Assembly (NCBI RefSeq): GCF_019511605.1
Contig: NZ_JAEUAV010000001.1
Coordinates: 558,001-622,000, forward strand
Source: Paraburkholderia phenoliruptrix
Lineage (GTDB): Bacteria > Pseudomonadota > Gammaproteobacteria > Burkholderiales > Burkholderiaceae
Direction: 5' to 3'
Length of the DNA stretch: 64,000 nucleotides
A program made the position numbers and the translations under genes. Position 1 is the first letter of the stretch, and the number at the start of each line of letters is the position of its first letter. The notes below the pieces were generated by a model, which was not told the DNA's origin, made no database searches, and worked only from the letters and a program-made list of their open reading frames with translations. Positions 52,022-61,386 of the stretch are shown here, piece after piece.

Positions 52022-52405
52022 CTAGCCGCCCACTGCATAAGGCCGCGTCATCAACTCGAGCAAGTGACCGTCCGGATCGTCGAAGTAAAGTCCCCGGCCG
52101 CCGTTGTGCAAATACGTTTCGCCCGCGCGTTGTTTGCCGGGGTCGGCCCAATACGAAATGCCTCGCTCGCGAATCCGCGCAAAGGCCCGCTCGAATTCTT
52201 CGTCGCTCATCAGAAACGCATAGTGCTGCGAGGAAATCGGTTCATCGCTATTGAAGAAATCCAGCGACACGTCATTGGCCATTTGCACGATCAGCATTTC
52301 TCCGAATGGAACGGGAGCCGGCAGATCGAGAATATCCAGAAGAAACCGGGTCGACGCCCGCTTGTCGCGGCACCAGACAATAGTATGGTTCAGTTGCACG
52401 TTCAC
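52022..52405 (-). CDS. VOC family protein (glyoxalase/bleomycin-resistance fold)
   Basis: A 127-residue single-domain VOC protein. LNHTIVWCRDKRASTRFLLDILDLP opens the fold, with His as first metal ligand candidate; HYAFLMSDEEFERAFARIRERGI and GRGLYFDDPDGHLLELMTRPY supply the second His and closing Glu. Resembles fosfomycin-resistance/glyoxalase relatives, but no specific assignment is possible. The GTG at 52405 is preferred because GGAGG lies seven bases upstream. Confidence 0.85.
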   Translation of the reverse strand: MNVQLNHTIVWCRDKRASTRFLLDILDLPAPVPFGEMLIVQMANDVSLDFFNSDEPISSQHYAFLMSDEEFERAFARIRERGISYWADPGKQRAGETYLHNGGRGLYFDDPDGHLLELMTRPYAVGG

Positions 52406-52457
52406 AATTGCGCCTCCATGCAGTAGTACTTCCCCAATCAATACAGGCGATTGCGGG

Positions 52458-53372
52458 TCACCCCACCTCCGCCAGGTCCCGCGCGACAAAATCCACGAAC
52501 GCGCGAATGCGGTTCGACATCTGATGCCGTTGCGAGTAAACGGCGAAGATGTCCGCGTTCGGCGTGTCATAACCGGGCAGCACGACCACGAGCGAGCCAT
52601 CGGCCAAGTAGTGTTTGATGTCCCACTCCGCGCGCAGCAGAATGCCGTGCCCTTCGAGCGCCCACTTCACTGCTATTTCGCCGTCGTTCGTGGTCAGCGT
52701 GCCCTTGATGCGCACCGCTTCGGTCTTCTGCGACGCACCTTTGCCCGATGTCAGGCGCCACACGCCATATGCCTCGTCGCCCTGACGGATGCCGATGCAG
52801 TTGTGCCGCGTGAGATCGTGCGGCGTCACCGGCATGCCGTGCGAAGCGATGTATGAAGGCGCCGCGCACAACAAACGCCGGTTGCCCGCGAGGCGCCGCG
52901 CGATTACGCGCGTATCGGGCGGCTCGCCAAAACGGATGCAGACGTCGAACGTATCGTCTGTGAGCGGCGGCGGCGTGACCGACAACTGAAGCTGCACCGA
53001 TACCTGCGGAAACTTCGCGACAAAACGCGAAATGGCGGGCCCGACGTGGCTGCGCCCGAAGCCGAGCGTGGCATTCACGCGCAGCAGTCCCTTCGGACTC
53101 TTCTTCGCCGAACCGAGCAACTCGGCGAGTTCGTCGATCTCGTCGAGAATCCTGCGCGCATGCTGCAGATATAACTCGCCTTCGGGCGTGAGCATCATGC
53201 GGCGCGTCGTCCGGTTGACGAGCGCGACACCCGCGCGGCTTTCCATCTGAGTGAGCCGCTTGCTGACGGCCGCCGCCGTCAAACCGAGTTCGCGCGCCGC
53301 CGCACTCAGGCTGCCAGATGCCGCTAGCGTCGAGAAAAAGCTCAGATCGGCTGGCTGGACGGTATCTGGCAT
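52458..53372 (-). CDS. LysR-family regulator, DmlR-like
   Basis: A 304-residue LysR protein. The HTH is in LSFFSTLAASGSLSAAARELGLTAAAVSKRLTQME and the wing in LVNRTTRRMMLTPEGELYLQ. PPLTDDTFDVCIRFGEPPDTRVIARRLAGNRRLLCAAPSYI is typical of the DmlR/TtuA branch. It is divergent from a tartrate/D-malate dehydrogenase gene, as DmlR is from dmlA in E. coli, so it probably activates that gene in response to tartrate or malate. A GTG three codons upstream is an alternative start. Confidence 0.9.
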   Translation of the reverse strand: MPDTVQPADLSFFSTLAASGSLSAAARELGLTAAAVSKRLTQMESRAGVALVNRTTRRMMLTPEGELYLQHARRILDEIDELAELLGSAKKSPKGLLRVNATLGFGRSHVGPAISRFVAKFPQVSVQLQLSVTPPPLTDDTFDVCIRFGEPPDTRVIARRLAGNRRLLCAAPSYIASHGMPVTPHDLTRHNCIGIRQGDEAYGVWRLTSGKGASQKTEAVRIKGTLTTNDGEIAVKWALEGHGILLRAEWDIKHYLADGSLVVVLPGYDTPNADIFAVYSQRHQMSNRIRAFVDFVARDLAEVG

Positions 53373-53429
53373 GGGCTGCACTTATGAATTGAAGTTAAAG
53401 ATGCTTTGAGTCTAGCACCGGTTTTTGCG

Positions 53430-53441
53430 CGCAGATCTGCG
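53430..53441. promoter_or_regulatory. Perfect 12-bp palindrome between the DmlR-like and dehydrogenase genes
   Basis: CGCAGATCTGCG, without spacer, 43 bases before the dehydrogenase ATG. It could be a regulator site or chance; LysR sites are usually interrupted, so the binder is uncertain. Confidence 0.35.
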
Positions 53442-53483
53442 TACAGTCGTCGCAATCGCACAATATTTCCCCGGAGACGCAGC

Positions 53484-54605
53484 ATGAAGACCTATCGCAT
53501 TGCAACCATTCCCGGCGACGGCATCGGCAAAGAGGTCGTACCGGCCGGCGCCCAGGTTCTCGAAGCGCTGGCGAAAACAACGAAGTCGTTCGCATTCGAA
53601 TTCGAGAACTTCGACTGGGGCGGCGACTATTACCGCAAGCACGGCGTGATGATGCCGGCCGACGGACTCGATGCGATCCGCGACAAGGACGCGATTCTGT
53701 TCGGCTCCGCAGGCGATCCGCACATTGCCGATCACGTCACGCTGTGGGGTCTTCGTCTGAAAATCTGCCAGGGTTTCGACCAGTACGCGAACGTCCGCCC
53801 CACACGCATCCTGCCTGGCATCGACGCACCGTTAAAGCGCTGCAAGCCCGAAGATCTGAACTGGGTGATCGTGCGCGAGAACTCGGAGGGCGAGTACTCC
53901 GGCGTGGGCGGCCGCGTTCACCAGGGCCATCCGATTGAAGCCGCAACGGACGTGTCGATCATGACCCGCGCCGGGGTCGAACGCATCATGCGCTTTGCGT
54001 TCCGGCTCGCGCAATCCCGTCCACGCAAGCTGCTGACCGTGATCACCAAGAGCAACGCACAACGGCACGCCATGGTAATGTGGGACGAAATCGCACTCCA
54101 GGTCTCGAAGGAATTCCCCGACGTTACATGGGACAAGGAACTGGTGGACGCGTCGACCGCGCGGATGATCAATCGTCCCGCGAGCCTCGACACCATCGTC
54201 GCGACCAATCTGCATGCGGATATTCTCAGCGATCTGGCCGCCGCGCTCGCCGGCAGCCTCGGCATTGCGCCGACCGGCAATATCGACCCGGAACGGCGCT
54301 TTCCTTCGATGTTCGAACCGATCCACGGCTCCGCATTCGACATCATGGGCAAGGGACTCGCGAACCCGGTGGGCACGTTCTGGTCGGTCGTGATGCTGCT
54401 CGAGCATCTCGGCGAACTCGATGCGGCGAACCGCGTGATGCAGGCAGTGGAAGCCGTGACCGCCGATAAATCGCTGCATACCGGCGACCTGGGCGGCACG
54501 GCGACCACGGCACAAGTGACCGCCGCGGTTTGCGCGTTTATCGAACAAGCCGCCTCGAATAGCGCGAATGCATCGAAAGGAATGCCCTTCGGCAACGCCG
54601 CGTAA
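53484..54605 (+). CDS. ttuC: Tartrate dehydrogenase / D-malate dehydrogenase (TtuC/DmlA family)
   Basis: A 373-residue beta-decarboxylating dehydrogenase of the isocitrate/isopropylmalate family. It has IATIPGDGIGKEVVPAG, the DHVTLWGLRLKICQGFDQYANVRP signature specific for tartrate/D-malate enzymes, NSEGEYSGVGGRVHQG, the catalytic Lys in TVITKSNAQRHAMVMWDE, and LHADILSDLAAALAGSLGIAP with metal-binding Asp residues. It oxidises D-malate or tartrate with NAD. GGAG before the ATG marks the start. It is followed 70 bases later by an MFS carrier; together they form an uptake and oxidation unit under the divergent LysR gene. Confidence 0.9.
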   Translation: MKTYRIATIPGDGIGKEVVPAGAQVLEALAKTTKSFAFEFENFDWGGDYYRKHGVMMPADGLDAIRDKDAILFGSAGDPHIADHVTLWGLRLKICQGFDQYANVRPTRILPGIDAPLKRCKPEDLNWVIVRENSEGEYSGVGGRVHQGHPIEAATDVSIMTRAGVERIMRFAFRLAQSRPRKLLTVITKSNAQRHAMVMWDEIALQVSKEFPDVTWDKELVDASTARMINRPASLDTIVATNLHADILSDLAAALAGSLGIAPTGNIDPERRFPSMFEPIHGSAFDIMGKGLANPVGTFWSVVMLLEHLGELDAANRVMQAVEAVTADKSLHTGDLGGTATTAQVTAAVCAFIEQAASNSANASKGMPFGNAA

Positions 54606-54675
54606 GCGGCGCAGCTTCGCACTCTGCCGCATTCACAAGAGCAAAACGCTCGAGCCTCCAGAGGAGGAGACAATC

Positions 54676-55983
54676 ATGACGGACCTCGAAACCCGGGTGT
54701 CCCGCAAGCTGATGCTGCGGATCATCCCGTTCGTGATGCTGTTGTATTTCGTGAGCTTTCTGGACCGTGTCAACGTGGGCTTCGCCGCGCTCACGATGAA
54801 CAAGGCCATTGGCCTGTCGCCAGCCGCGTTCGGACTTGGCGGCGGCCTCTTTTTCATCGGCTACTTTCTGTTCGAGGTGCCGTCGAACCTCATTCTTCAC
54901 AAGGTCGGCGCGCGCCGCTGGATTGCCCGCGTGATGGTGTCGTGGGGCATCGTCTCGCTGGCGTCGGCATTCGTCGTCGGGCCGAACAGCTTCTATGCGC
55001 TGCGCTTTCTGCTCGGCGTGGCTGAAGCGGGCTTTTTCCCCGGCATCATCCTGTATCTGAGCTTGTGGTTTCCAACCCGTCAGCGCGCCGTCGCCGCCGC
55101 GTGGTTCATGGCCGCCGCGCCCATCTCCACCGCCATCGGCTCGCCCATTTCCGGCGCGATCATGAAGCTGCCGTCGGTTGCGGGTCTCGCGGACTGGCAG
55201 ATGCTCTACATTCTGGAGGCACTGCCGGCGGTAATCCTCGGCTTCTTTGTAATCAAATACCTGACCGACACGCCGTCGCAAGCCCAATGGCTCGCGCCTG
55301 AGGAACGCGAATGGCTGATCGCGAAGCTGAAAACCGAAGCCGACGCGCGGCAGTCGCATGCGGGCCACACTGCGGGCGCGTTGAGCGCGCTGCGCGATCC
55401 GCGCGTTCTGGCGTTGGCGCTGATTTACTTCGGCACTTCCGCGGGCTTGTACACGCTTGGCTTGTGGGCGCCGCTCATCATCAAGCAGTACGGCTTCGAC
55501 GCGTTTCAGACGGGCTTGCTGGCGGGCATACCGAGCATCGTCGCAGTAGTCGTGATGATTTTGTGGGCGAAGCACTCGGACCGCACCGAAGAGCGCACCT
55601 GGCATGTCGTGATTCCCTGCGTGCTGGCCTGCCTCGGCTTTGTGTTCGCCGGTAACGCGGCCACTGCGCTGATGATCGTGCTTGCGCTCGTGGTCGTGAA
55701 CGTCGGCATTAGCGCAGCCAAAGCGCCGTTGTGGGCGATGCCGAGCATGTTCCTGTCGGGCGCGGGGGCGGCAGCGGGAATCGCGATGATCAATTCGATC
55801 GGCAATCTCGGCGGCTTTGTCGGTCCGTTCGCAATCGGCTGGCTGAAGAACGTGACGGGCGGCTATTCGGCGGGCCTCTATGTGGTCGGCGCGACGCTGG
55901 CCGTGTCCGCCGTCGTCACGCTGATGCTGAGCCGGCAATCGAAAGAGCGGCCCGTCGCGGCGGGCCAACGGCACGGCCACTGA
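54676..55983 (+). CDS. MFS transporter, ACS family (tartrate/dicarboxylate type)
   Basis: A 435-residue 12-segment permease. [58 protein letters not shown] and GVAEAGFFPGIILYLSLWFP are the ACS family signatures. It most likely imports tartrate or D-malate, the substrates of the dehydrogenase encoded just upstream (TtuB-like, inference from context). A strong GAGGAGGAG precedes the ATG at 54676; the frame extends upstream only over the end of the dehydrogenase gene. Confidence 0.92.
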   Translation: MTDLETRVSRKLMLRIIPFVMLLYFVSFLDRVNVGFAALTMNKAIGLSPAAFGLGGGLFFIGYFLFEVPSNLILHKVGARRWIARVMVSWGIVSLASAFVVGPNSFYALRFLLGVAEAGFFPGIILYLSLWFPTRQRAVAAAWFMAAAPISTAIGSPISGAIMKLPSVAGLADWQMLYILEALPAVILGFFVIKYLTDTPSQAQWLAPEEREWLIAKLKTEADARQSHAGHTAGALSALRDPRVLALALIYFGTSAGLYTLGLWAPLIIKQYGFDAFQTGLLAGIPSIVAVVVMILWAKHSDRTEERTWHVVIPCVLACLGFVFAGNAATALMIVLALVVVNVGISAAKAPLWAMPSMFLSGAGAAAGIAMINSIGNLGGFVGPFAIGWLKNVTGGYSAGLYVVGATLAVSAVVTLMLSRQSKERPVAAGQRHGH

Positions 55984-56104
55984 AGAGGCACGCGCTTCAT
56001 CTGGCAACAGGATCTTCCGCCGTGGCACCCAACGCTGTATGCAACGCAGTGTCGGTCAAACGGGAGGATGCTCTCCCCGTCATGCATACTGCCACGCAAG
56101 GGTC

Positions 56105-56122
56105 TGACATAACACCATGTCA
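56105..56122. promoter_or_regulatory. Inverted repeat upstream of the polyamine-type binding protein
   Basis: TGACAT and ATGTCA arms with 6-base spacer AACACC, 155 bases before the GTG start, in the 294-base gap between the MFS and binding-protein genes. Operator candidate; the regulator is not in the window. Confidence 0.35.
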
Positions 56123-56277
56123 TGACCACTCCAACAATTGCGGCGTTGCTCCAGCGAAATTGGCTCACTATATTTCCATTCAAGCCCGCACTCCTTGTCG
56201 CTTCGGTCGCAAGCCGCAGCGGCGGGAGCGCCGACCTGGAGGATGTCTTTTCGCTTCAACCGTATCGAGGAGAAGTC

Positions 56278-57321
56278 GTGATCAGCATGCCAAGGTTGCG
56301 CCCGTTAGCCATGACTCTGGTGTTGAGCGTCGTGAGCATGGCACCCGCTTTTGCCGCGGGAAAAATCACTTTCGTGTCGCAAGGCGGCACGTATCAGGAA
56401 GCCCAGACCAAAGCCATCCTCGACCCGGCAGCGAAGGAGCTGGGCATCACCATCAATCAGGACAGCATTCCGGACGCGTGGCCGCAAATCAAGGCGCAGG
56501 CCGCGACCGGCAAGCCGATCTGGGACGTGGTGGACACCCCTACCTCGAACTGTCTGCGAGGCGGCCGCGAAGGTCTGCTCGAGAAGCTGGACTTCTCGAA
56601 GATACCCAACGCCGCCGCGATGCCGGAAAAGTACCGCACGCCGTATTCGGTCGCGTATGAGTTCTACTCGACGGTAATCGGCTACAACAAAAAGACGTTG
56701 AAGAAGACGCCGCAAAGCTGGGCCGACTTCTGGAACGTAAAGGCTTTCCCCGGCACGCGCGCACTGCGCAACGATCCGCAAACGGTGCTGGAAGCGGCAC
56801 TGCTGGCCGACGGCGTGCCGCGCGACAAGCTCTACCCGCTCGACGTGGACCGCGCCTTCAAGAAGCTGCAGCAGATCAAGCCTGACATTACGGTGTGGTG
56901 GACTTCGGGCGGCCAGTCCGCGCAATTGCTGCATGACGGCGAAGTGGACATGACGATGATCTGGAATGGCCGCGCGAGCGCAGTGCGCAAGGACAACCCC
57001 GATGTCGATTTCACGTTCAACGACGGCATTCTGCAGAACACGCAGCTGTGCGTGCTGAAGAACGCACCGAATCTGAACGACGCGGTGCGCTTCCTGAACG
57101 CCGCGATCTCGCCCGAACTGCAGGCCAACCTGCCGCTTTATATCGACTACGGTCCGGGCAATCCGGCTGCCTTCAAGACCGGCAAGATCACGCCCAAGCG
57201 CGCAAGCGAACTGCCAAGCTCGCCCGAAAATGCCGCGAAGCAGGCATTGATGTCGGAAGACTGGTGGGCATCCGACGCCGGCATCCAGGCCAAAGCGCGC
57301 TGGCTGAAGTTCATGCAGTGA
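56278..57321 (+). CDS. Spermidine/putrescine-type ABC binding protein
   Basis: A 347-residue periplasmic binding protein of the PotD/PotF type. A signal peptide (LAMTLVLSVVSMAPAFAAG) precedes KITFVSQGGTYQEAQTKAIL, WDVVDTPTSNCLRG and DITVWWTSGGQSAQLLHDGEVDMTMIWNGRA. This is the DUF-free family-1 form that accompanies polyamine or opine-like uptake systems. The GTG at 56278 is chosen because GAGGAG sits five bases upstream. The two permeases encoded at 60.6-62.3 kb on the other strand are its probable partners. Confidence 0.92.
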   Translation: MISMPRLRPLAMTLVLSVVSMAPAFAAGKITFVSQGGTYQEAQTKAILDPAAKELGITINQDSIPDAWPQIKAQAATGKPIWDVVDTPTSNCLRGGREGLLEKLDFSKIPNAAAMPEKYRTPYSVAYEFYSTVIGYNKKTLKKTPQSWADFWNVKAFPGTRALRNDPQTVLEAALLADGVPRDKLYPLDVDRAFKKLQQIKPDITVWWTSGGQSAQLLHDGEVDMTMIWNGRASAVRKDNPDVDFTFNDGILQNTQLCVLKNAPNLNDAVRFLNAAISPELQANLPLYIDYGPGNPAAFKTGKITPKRASELPSSPENAAKQALMSEDWWASDAGIQAKARWLKFMQ

Positions 57322-57346
57322 CGCGGTTTCTCATCCGCAATCGACG

Positions 57347-57386
57347 CGCCCGCGGGAAGACGGTTCATCGCGGGCGTTCTGCATTT
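57347..57386 (+). terminator. Stem-loop after the binding-protein gene (terminator or attenuator)
   Basis: CGCCCGCG (57347-57354) pairs with CGCGGGCG (57369-57376) around a 14-base loop, followed by TTCTGCATTTT. Its place between a binding-protein gene and a downstream enzyme gene suggests partial termination that keeps the binding protein more abundant. Confidence 0.55.
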
Positions 57387-57435
57387 TCGGGCTTGCGTGT
57401 GGTGGCGTAGCGCGCGCCGTTTCCATCTCTCGAAC

Positions 57436-59142
57436 GTGATCGATTATCTGATTCTCGGCGGCGGCTCGGCCGGTTGCGTGCTGGCCTCGCGTCTTTCCGA
57501 AGACGCCGGCAACACCGTATGTCTCGTCGAGGCGGGCCGCGACATCTCGCAGGCGACCATGCCCGCCGAGATTCGCAGCCGCTACCCCGGGCGTGCGTAC
57601 CTGGACACCGCCAACATCTGGCAACAGCTGAAGGCACGCATGAGCGCGCCGGCCGCACTGCGCCGCTACGAACAGGCGCGCCTGCTGGGCGGCGGCTCGG
57701 CGATCAACGCGTTGATGGCCAATCGCGGCGCGCCTGCCGACTACGACGAGTGGCAAACTCTCGGCGCGCAAGGCTGGAACTGGCAAGCGTGTCTGCCCTA
57801 CTTCCGCAAGCTGGAAACGGACCGCGACTTTGGCGAGTCCGGCAACGGCGGCCTGCATGGCACGCACGGCCCGCTGCGCATCCAGCGAACAGCATGGCCG
57901 CGCATTTCGCCGTTCGTGAAGAGTGTGCTCGATGCTTTGAAGCACGAGTATCCGTTGCGTGCGGACCAGAACGGCCCTTGGGAAGACGGCAGCTTTATCG
58001 GCTCCATTGCGGTGAGCGCCAACGGCGAACGCATTCCAACCTCAGTGTGTTATCTCGACGACGCAGTGCGAGCAAGGCCCAACCTGACGATTCGCACCGG
58101 CCAGGCCGCAGAGCGCATTCTGTTCGACAAGCAGCGCGCAACGGGCGCGCGCTTGATTCGATCCGACGGTACGCATGATGACTTGCAGGCCCGCTGCGTG
58201 ATCGTCTGCTCGGGCGCGATCCACTCTCCCGCGCTGCTGCTCAGAAGCGGCATTGGCCCGGCCGATGACCTCGCCGCCTTGGGCATTGAACCGATCGCGC
58301 ATCGGCCCGGCGTGGGCCGCAATCTGATGGAGCATCCGTCAATTGCAGTGTCGGCCTATCTGCCGCGCGCCGCGCGCACACCATTTCCCGACGAGCACCA
58401 CGAGCAGGCAATCGTGCGCTTTTCTTCGGGCGTGGCCGGCACCGTGCCAGGCGACATGCACGGCGCGATACTGTCGCGCTCGGGCTGGCATTCGGTAGGC
58501 TACCGTCTCGGCACGATGTTCTTCTGGGTCAATAAGTCCTACTCGCGGGGACACCTGAAGCTCAAGTCGGCTAACATATTTGACGAACCGGACGTCGACT
58601 TTGCGATGCTCTCCGATACCCGCGATCTCGAACGGCTGAAGCTCGCGCTGCGCTTTGGCGCGAGGACACTCGCCGCACCGTCGATGGCGGCGCATCGCGG
58701 CACGCTGTTCCCATCGAGCTATTCTCCGCGCGTGGCAGCCGTGGCCGTGCCTGGCGCATGGAACGCGTTGCAGCGCGGCACGCTCGCTGCGCTGCTGGAC
58801 ATGGCGGGCCCGCTGCGGGCATGGCTGGTGCGGCGCGTGGTCACGCAAGGCGTGACGCTCGACGAACTGCTCGCCGACGATGCCGCGCTCACGCAATTCG
58901 TCACGCGTTCGGTGGGCGGCACGTGGCATCCCTCGGGAACATGCCGGATGGGCGCTAGCGGCGATCCGCTCGCGGTCACGGACAGTCGCGGTGCGGTCTA
59001 TGGCGTGGAAGGATTGCATGTTTGCGACGCGTCGCTCATGCCGTCCATTCCATGCGCGAACACCAACGTGCCCACCATCATGATCGCCGAGCGTATTGCG
59101 GATCTGCTGCGGGGCGTACAGCCTGCGCCCTACTCCCCATAA
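57436..59142 (+). CDS. GMC-family FAD oxidoreductase (choline/alcohol dehydrogenase-like)
   Basis: A 568-residue flavoenzyme. DYLILGGGSAGCVLASRLSE is the FAD-binding motif. RLLGGGSAINALMANRGAPADYDEW and VIVCSGAIHSPALLLRSGIGPADDL are GMC signatures 1 and 2, and the C-terminal GGTWHPSGTCRMG carries the catalytic His. Members oxidise primary alcohols to aldehydes. It converges on an aldehyde dehydrogenase gene that could take over the product. The GTG at 57436 starts the fold but has no ribosome-binding site; translation may depend on a GTG at 57397. The last 13 bases overlap the aldehyde dehydrogenase end. Confidence 0.88.
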   Translation: MIDYLILGGGSAGCVLASRLSEDAGNTVCLVEAGRDISQATMPAEIRSRYPGRAYLDTANIWQQLKARMSAPAALRRYEQARLLGGGSAINALMANRGAPADYDEWQTLGAQGWNWQACLPYFRKLETDRDFGESGNGGLHGTHGPLRIQRTAWPRISPFVKSVLDALKHEYPLRADQNGPWEDGSFIGSIAVSANGERIPTSVCYLDDAVRARPNLTIRTGQAAERILFDKQRATGARLIRSDGTHDDLQARCVIVCSGAIHSPALLLRSGIGPADDLAALGIEPIAHRPGVGRNLMEHPSIAVSAYLPRAARTPFPDEHHEQAIVRFSSGVAGTVPGDMHGAILSRSGWHSVGYRLGTMFFWVNKSYSRGHLKLKSANIFDEPDVDFAMLSDTRDLERLKLALRFGARTLAAPSMAAHRGTLFPSSYSPRVAAVAVPGAWNALQRGTLAALLDMAGPLRAWLVRRVVTQGVTLDELLADDAALTQFVTRSVGGTWHPSGTCRMGASGDPLAVTDSRGAVYGVEGLHVCDASLMPSIPCANTNVPTIMIAERIADLLRGVQPAPYSP

Positions 59143-60557
59143 CCCACGATACCCTTCACTTCCAGAAACGCTTCGAGCCCCCACTCGCCATACTCGCGGC
59201 CATTGCCGGATTGCTTGTAGCCGCCGAACGGCGAGCCCGCGTCCCAGGCCGGATAGTTCAAATACACGCTGCCCGCGCGCAAGCGCAATGCGACGCGCCG
59301 CGCGCGGTCAAGGTCAGCGGATTGAACATAAGCGGCAAGGCCGAACGGCGTATCGTTGGCAATCGCAATAGCGTCTTCCTCGTCGCGGTAGGGCATGATG
59401 GCAAGCACAGGGCCAAAGATCTCTTCGCGCGCAATCGTCATCGAAGGGTCGACGTTCGCGAACACCGTGGGCCGCACGTAGTAGCCGCGCGCAAGGCCGT
59501 CCGGACGTCCGGGGCCGCCCGCCACGAGCCGCGCGCCTTCCTCGATGCCCTTTCGGATCAGCCGTTGCACGCGCGCATATTGCACGTCGCTGACTACCGG
59601 GCCCATGGTGGTTTCGTCGTCCTGCGCAGGGCCGACACGCTGTGCGGCTGCCGCGCGCTGCGCGATGCGCACCGCTTCGTCGTGCCTCGCCGCGGGCACC
59701 AGCATGCGCGTGGGAGCGTTGCATGACTGACCGCTGTTGCTAAAGCAGGAGTTCACGCCGGAGGTCACGGCGGCTTCCAGGTCCACATCGTCGAGAAGAA
59801 TGTTTGCGGACTTGCCGCCCAGTTCCTGATGCACGCGCTTCACGGTCGGCGCGGCGAGCCTCGCGATTTCCACGCCCGCGCGCGTCGATCCGGTGAACGA
59901 CACCATGTCGACGTCCGGATGACTGCACAGCGCGGCGCCTACAGTCGGACCGTCGCCATTGACGAGGTTGAATACGCCTCGCGGCACACCGGCCGCGTCC
60001 AGAATCTCGGCGAACAGCACGGCGTTAAGCGGCGACACCTCGCTCGGCTTGAGCACCATCGTGCAGCCGGCGGCAAGCGCAGGCGCCACCTTGCACACAA
60101 TCTGATTGATCGGCCAGTTCCAGGGCGTAATGAGCGCGACCACGCCCACGGGCTCGTGATTGATGAGCGTCGTGCCCTTCTTGCGCTGCCATGCGAAGCG
60201 CTCGCAGGTGACCAGCAGTTCTTCCAGATGACGCTTGCCGAGCGCCGCCTGCCACGCATGCGAAAGTTTCTTCGGCGCGCCGATTTCCCGTGAGATGGTC
60301 TCCGCCATTTCGTCATAGCGGGCCATATACGCATCGAGTATGCGGCGTACCAGTGCGACGCGCTCCGCAGGCTGCGTCGACGAAAACGACGCGAACGCGC
60401 GCCTCGCGGCAGCCACCGCGCGCTCCACGTCGTCTGCATTGCCTAGTGCGATTTCAGCGAACGCTTCTTCCGTGCAGGGATCGACCACGGCGAGGCGCGC
60501 ATCGCCCGAAGGTGCCACCCATGCGCCATCGATATAAAACTTCAGTGCATTCGACAT
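59130..60557 (-). CDS. NAD(P)-dependent aldehyde dehydrogenase
   Basis: A 475-residue ALDH. VALITPWNWPINQIVCKVAPALAAG is the coenzyme-binding segment; FTGSTRAG, the general base Glu in QELGGKSANILL and the catalytic Cys in NSGQSCNAPTR follow. It would oxidise an aldehyde from the FAD amine oxidase or the GMC enzyme to an acid, for instance an aminobutyraldehyde-like compound. It is the last gene of the minus-strand operon, 34 bases after a permease gene. GGGAAG precedes the ATG. Specific aldehyde unknown. Confidence 0.93.
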   Translation of the reverse strand: MSNALKFYIDGAWVAPSGDARLAVVDPCTEEAFAEIALGNADDVERAVAAARRAFASFSSTQPAERVALVRRILDAYMARYDEMAETISREIGAPKKLSHAWQAALGKRHLEELLVTCERFAWQRKKGTTLINHEPVGVVALITPWNWPINQIVCKVAPALAAGCTMVLKPSEVSPLNAVLFAEILDAAGVPRGVFNLVNGDGPTVGAALCSHPDVDMVSFTGSTRAGVEIARLAAPTVKRVHQELGGKSANILLDDVDLEAAVTSGVNSCFSNSGQSCNAPTRMLVPAARHDEAVRIAQRAAAAQRVGPAQDDETTMGPVVSDVQYARVQRLIRKGIEEGARLVAGGPGRPDGLARGYYVRPTVFANVDPSMTIAREEIFGPVLAIMPYRDEEDAIAIANDTPFGLAAYVQSADLDRARRVALRLRAGSVYLNYPAWDAGSPFGGYKQSGNGREYGEWGLEAFLEVKGIVGYGE

Positions 60558-60591
60558 CCGCTTCCCGATCGAGTGGAATCAAAAAAACAGC

Positions 60592-61386
60592 CTACGCCCG
60601 CGCGCTCGCCGAACGCCGGCTCACGACCACGATCATCACGAGGCACAAGGTCAGCGCAGTCAGCATCGTGCTGATTGCGGCAATGGTCGGATCGATCTCG
60701 TCGCGCAGCGTGACGAACATGCGGCGCGTGAGCGTCTGATTCGTGCCGCCGGAAATGAAGAGCGCCACCACGGTTTCGTCCAGTGCCTGAATGAACACGA
60801 ACACCGCGCCGGAGATCACGCTCGCCTTGATCTGCGGCAGCGTCACCGTCAAAAAGCTGCGCAGGCGATTCATGCCGAGGCTGCGCGCGACCATCTCCTG
60901 CGCGCGGTCGAACGTGCGCAAGTCCGCGCCCACGGAAATCAGTACATAGGGCAGGCCCAGCATCGTATCGGCAACAATCAGCCCGCCCAGTGTATTCACA
61001 TAACCGGCCTGCGTGAAAACGAAAAACACGCCCACCGCGACGATGATAATGGGCACCATCAGCGGCAACATCAGCAGCGTGCGCAGATAGCGCATGGACC
61101 AATGCGTGCCGTGCTGGATAGCGTAGGCCGCAGCAACGCCGAGCGGCGTGGCGAGCAGCGCCGCGCAAACGGATGCGGTGAGCGTCACGCGCGCTGCCTC
61201 GATCCATGCGGGATTGTCGAAGAACGCGTGATACCAGCGCAGCGAATACGCGGGCGGCGGGAACGTCATGAAGCGGGTATCCGAAAACGACAGCGGCACG
61301 ACGATCAGCACCGGCAGCATCAGGAACACGAGGATCAGCACGACGAATGCGCCGAGCACGACCCTGCCGAACGGAATCCTGTTCAT
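60592..61386 (-). CDS. ABC transporter permease, PotC type
   Basis: A 264-residue inner-membrane permease with six segments. PLSFSDTRFMTFPPPAYSLRWYHAFFD is typical of PotC; the EAA-like cytoplasmic loop is EMVARSLGMNRLRSFLTVTLPQIKASV. The ATG at 61386 overlaps the stop of the first permease by four bases (ATGA). Together with PotB- and PotD-type partners it would import a polyamine or similar cation. The ATPase gene is not in the window. Confidence 0.93.
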   Translation of the reverse strand: MNRIPFGRVVLGAFVVLILVFLMLPVLIVVPLSFSDTRFMTFPPPAYSLRWYHAFFDNPAWIEAARVTLTASVCAALLATPLGVAAAYAIQHGTHWSMRYLRTLLMLPLMVPIIIVAVGVFFVFTQAGYVNTLGGLIVADTMLGLPYVLISVGADLRTFDRAQEMVARSLGMNRLRSFLTVTLPQIKASVISGAVFVFIQALDETVVALFISGGTNQTLTRRMFVTLRDEIDPTIAAISTMLTALTLCLVMIVVVSRRSASARA

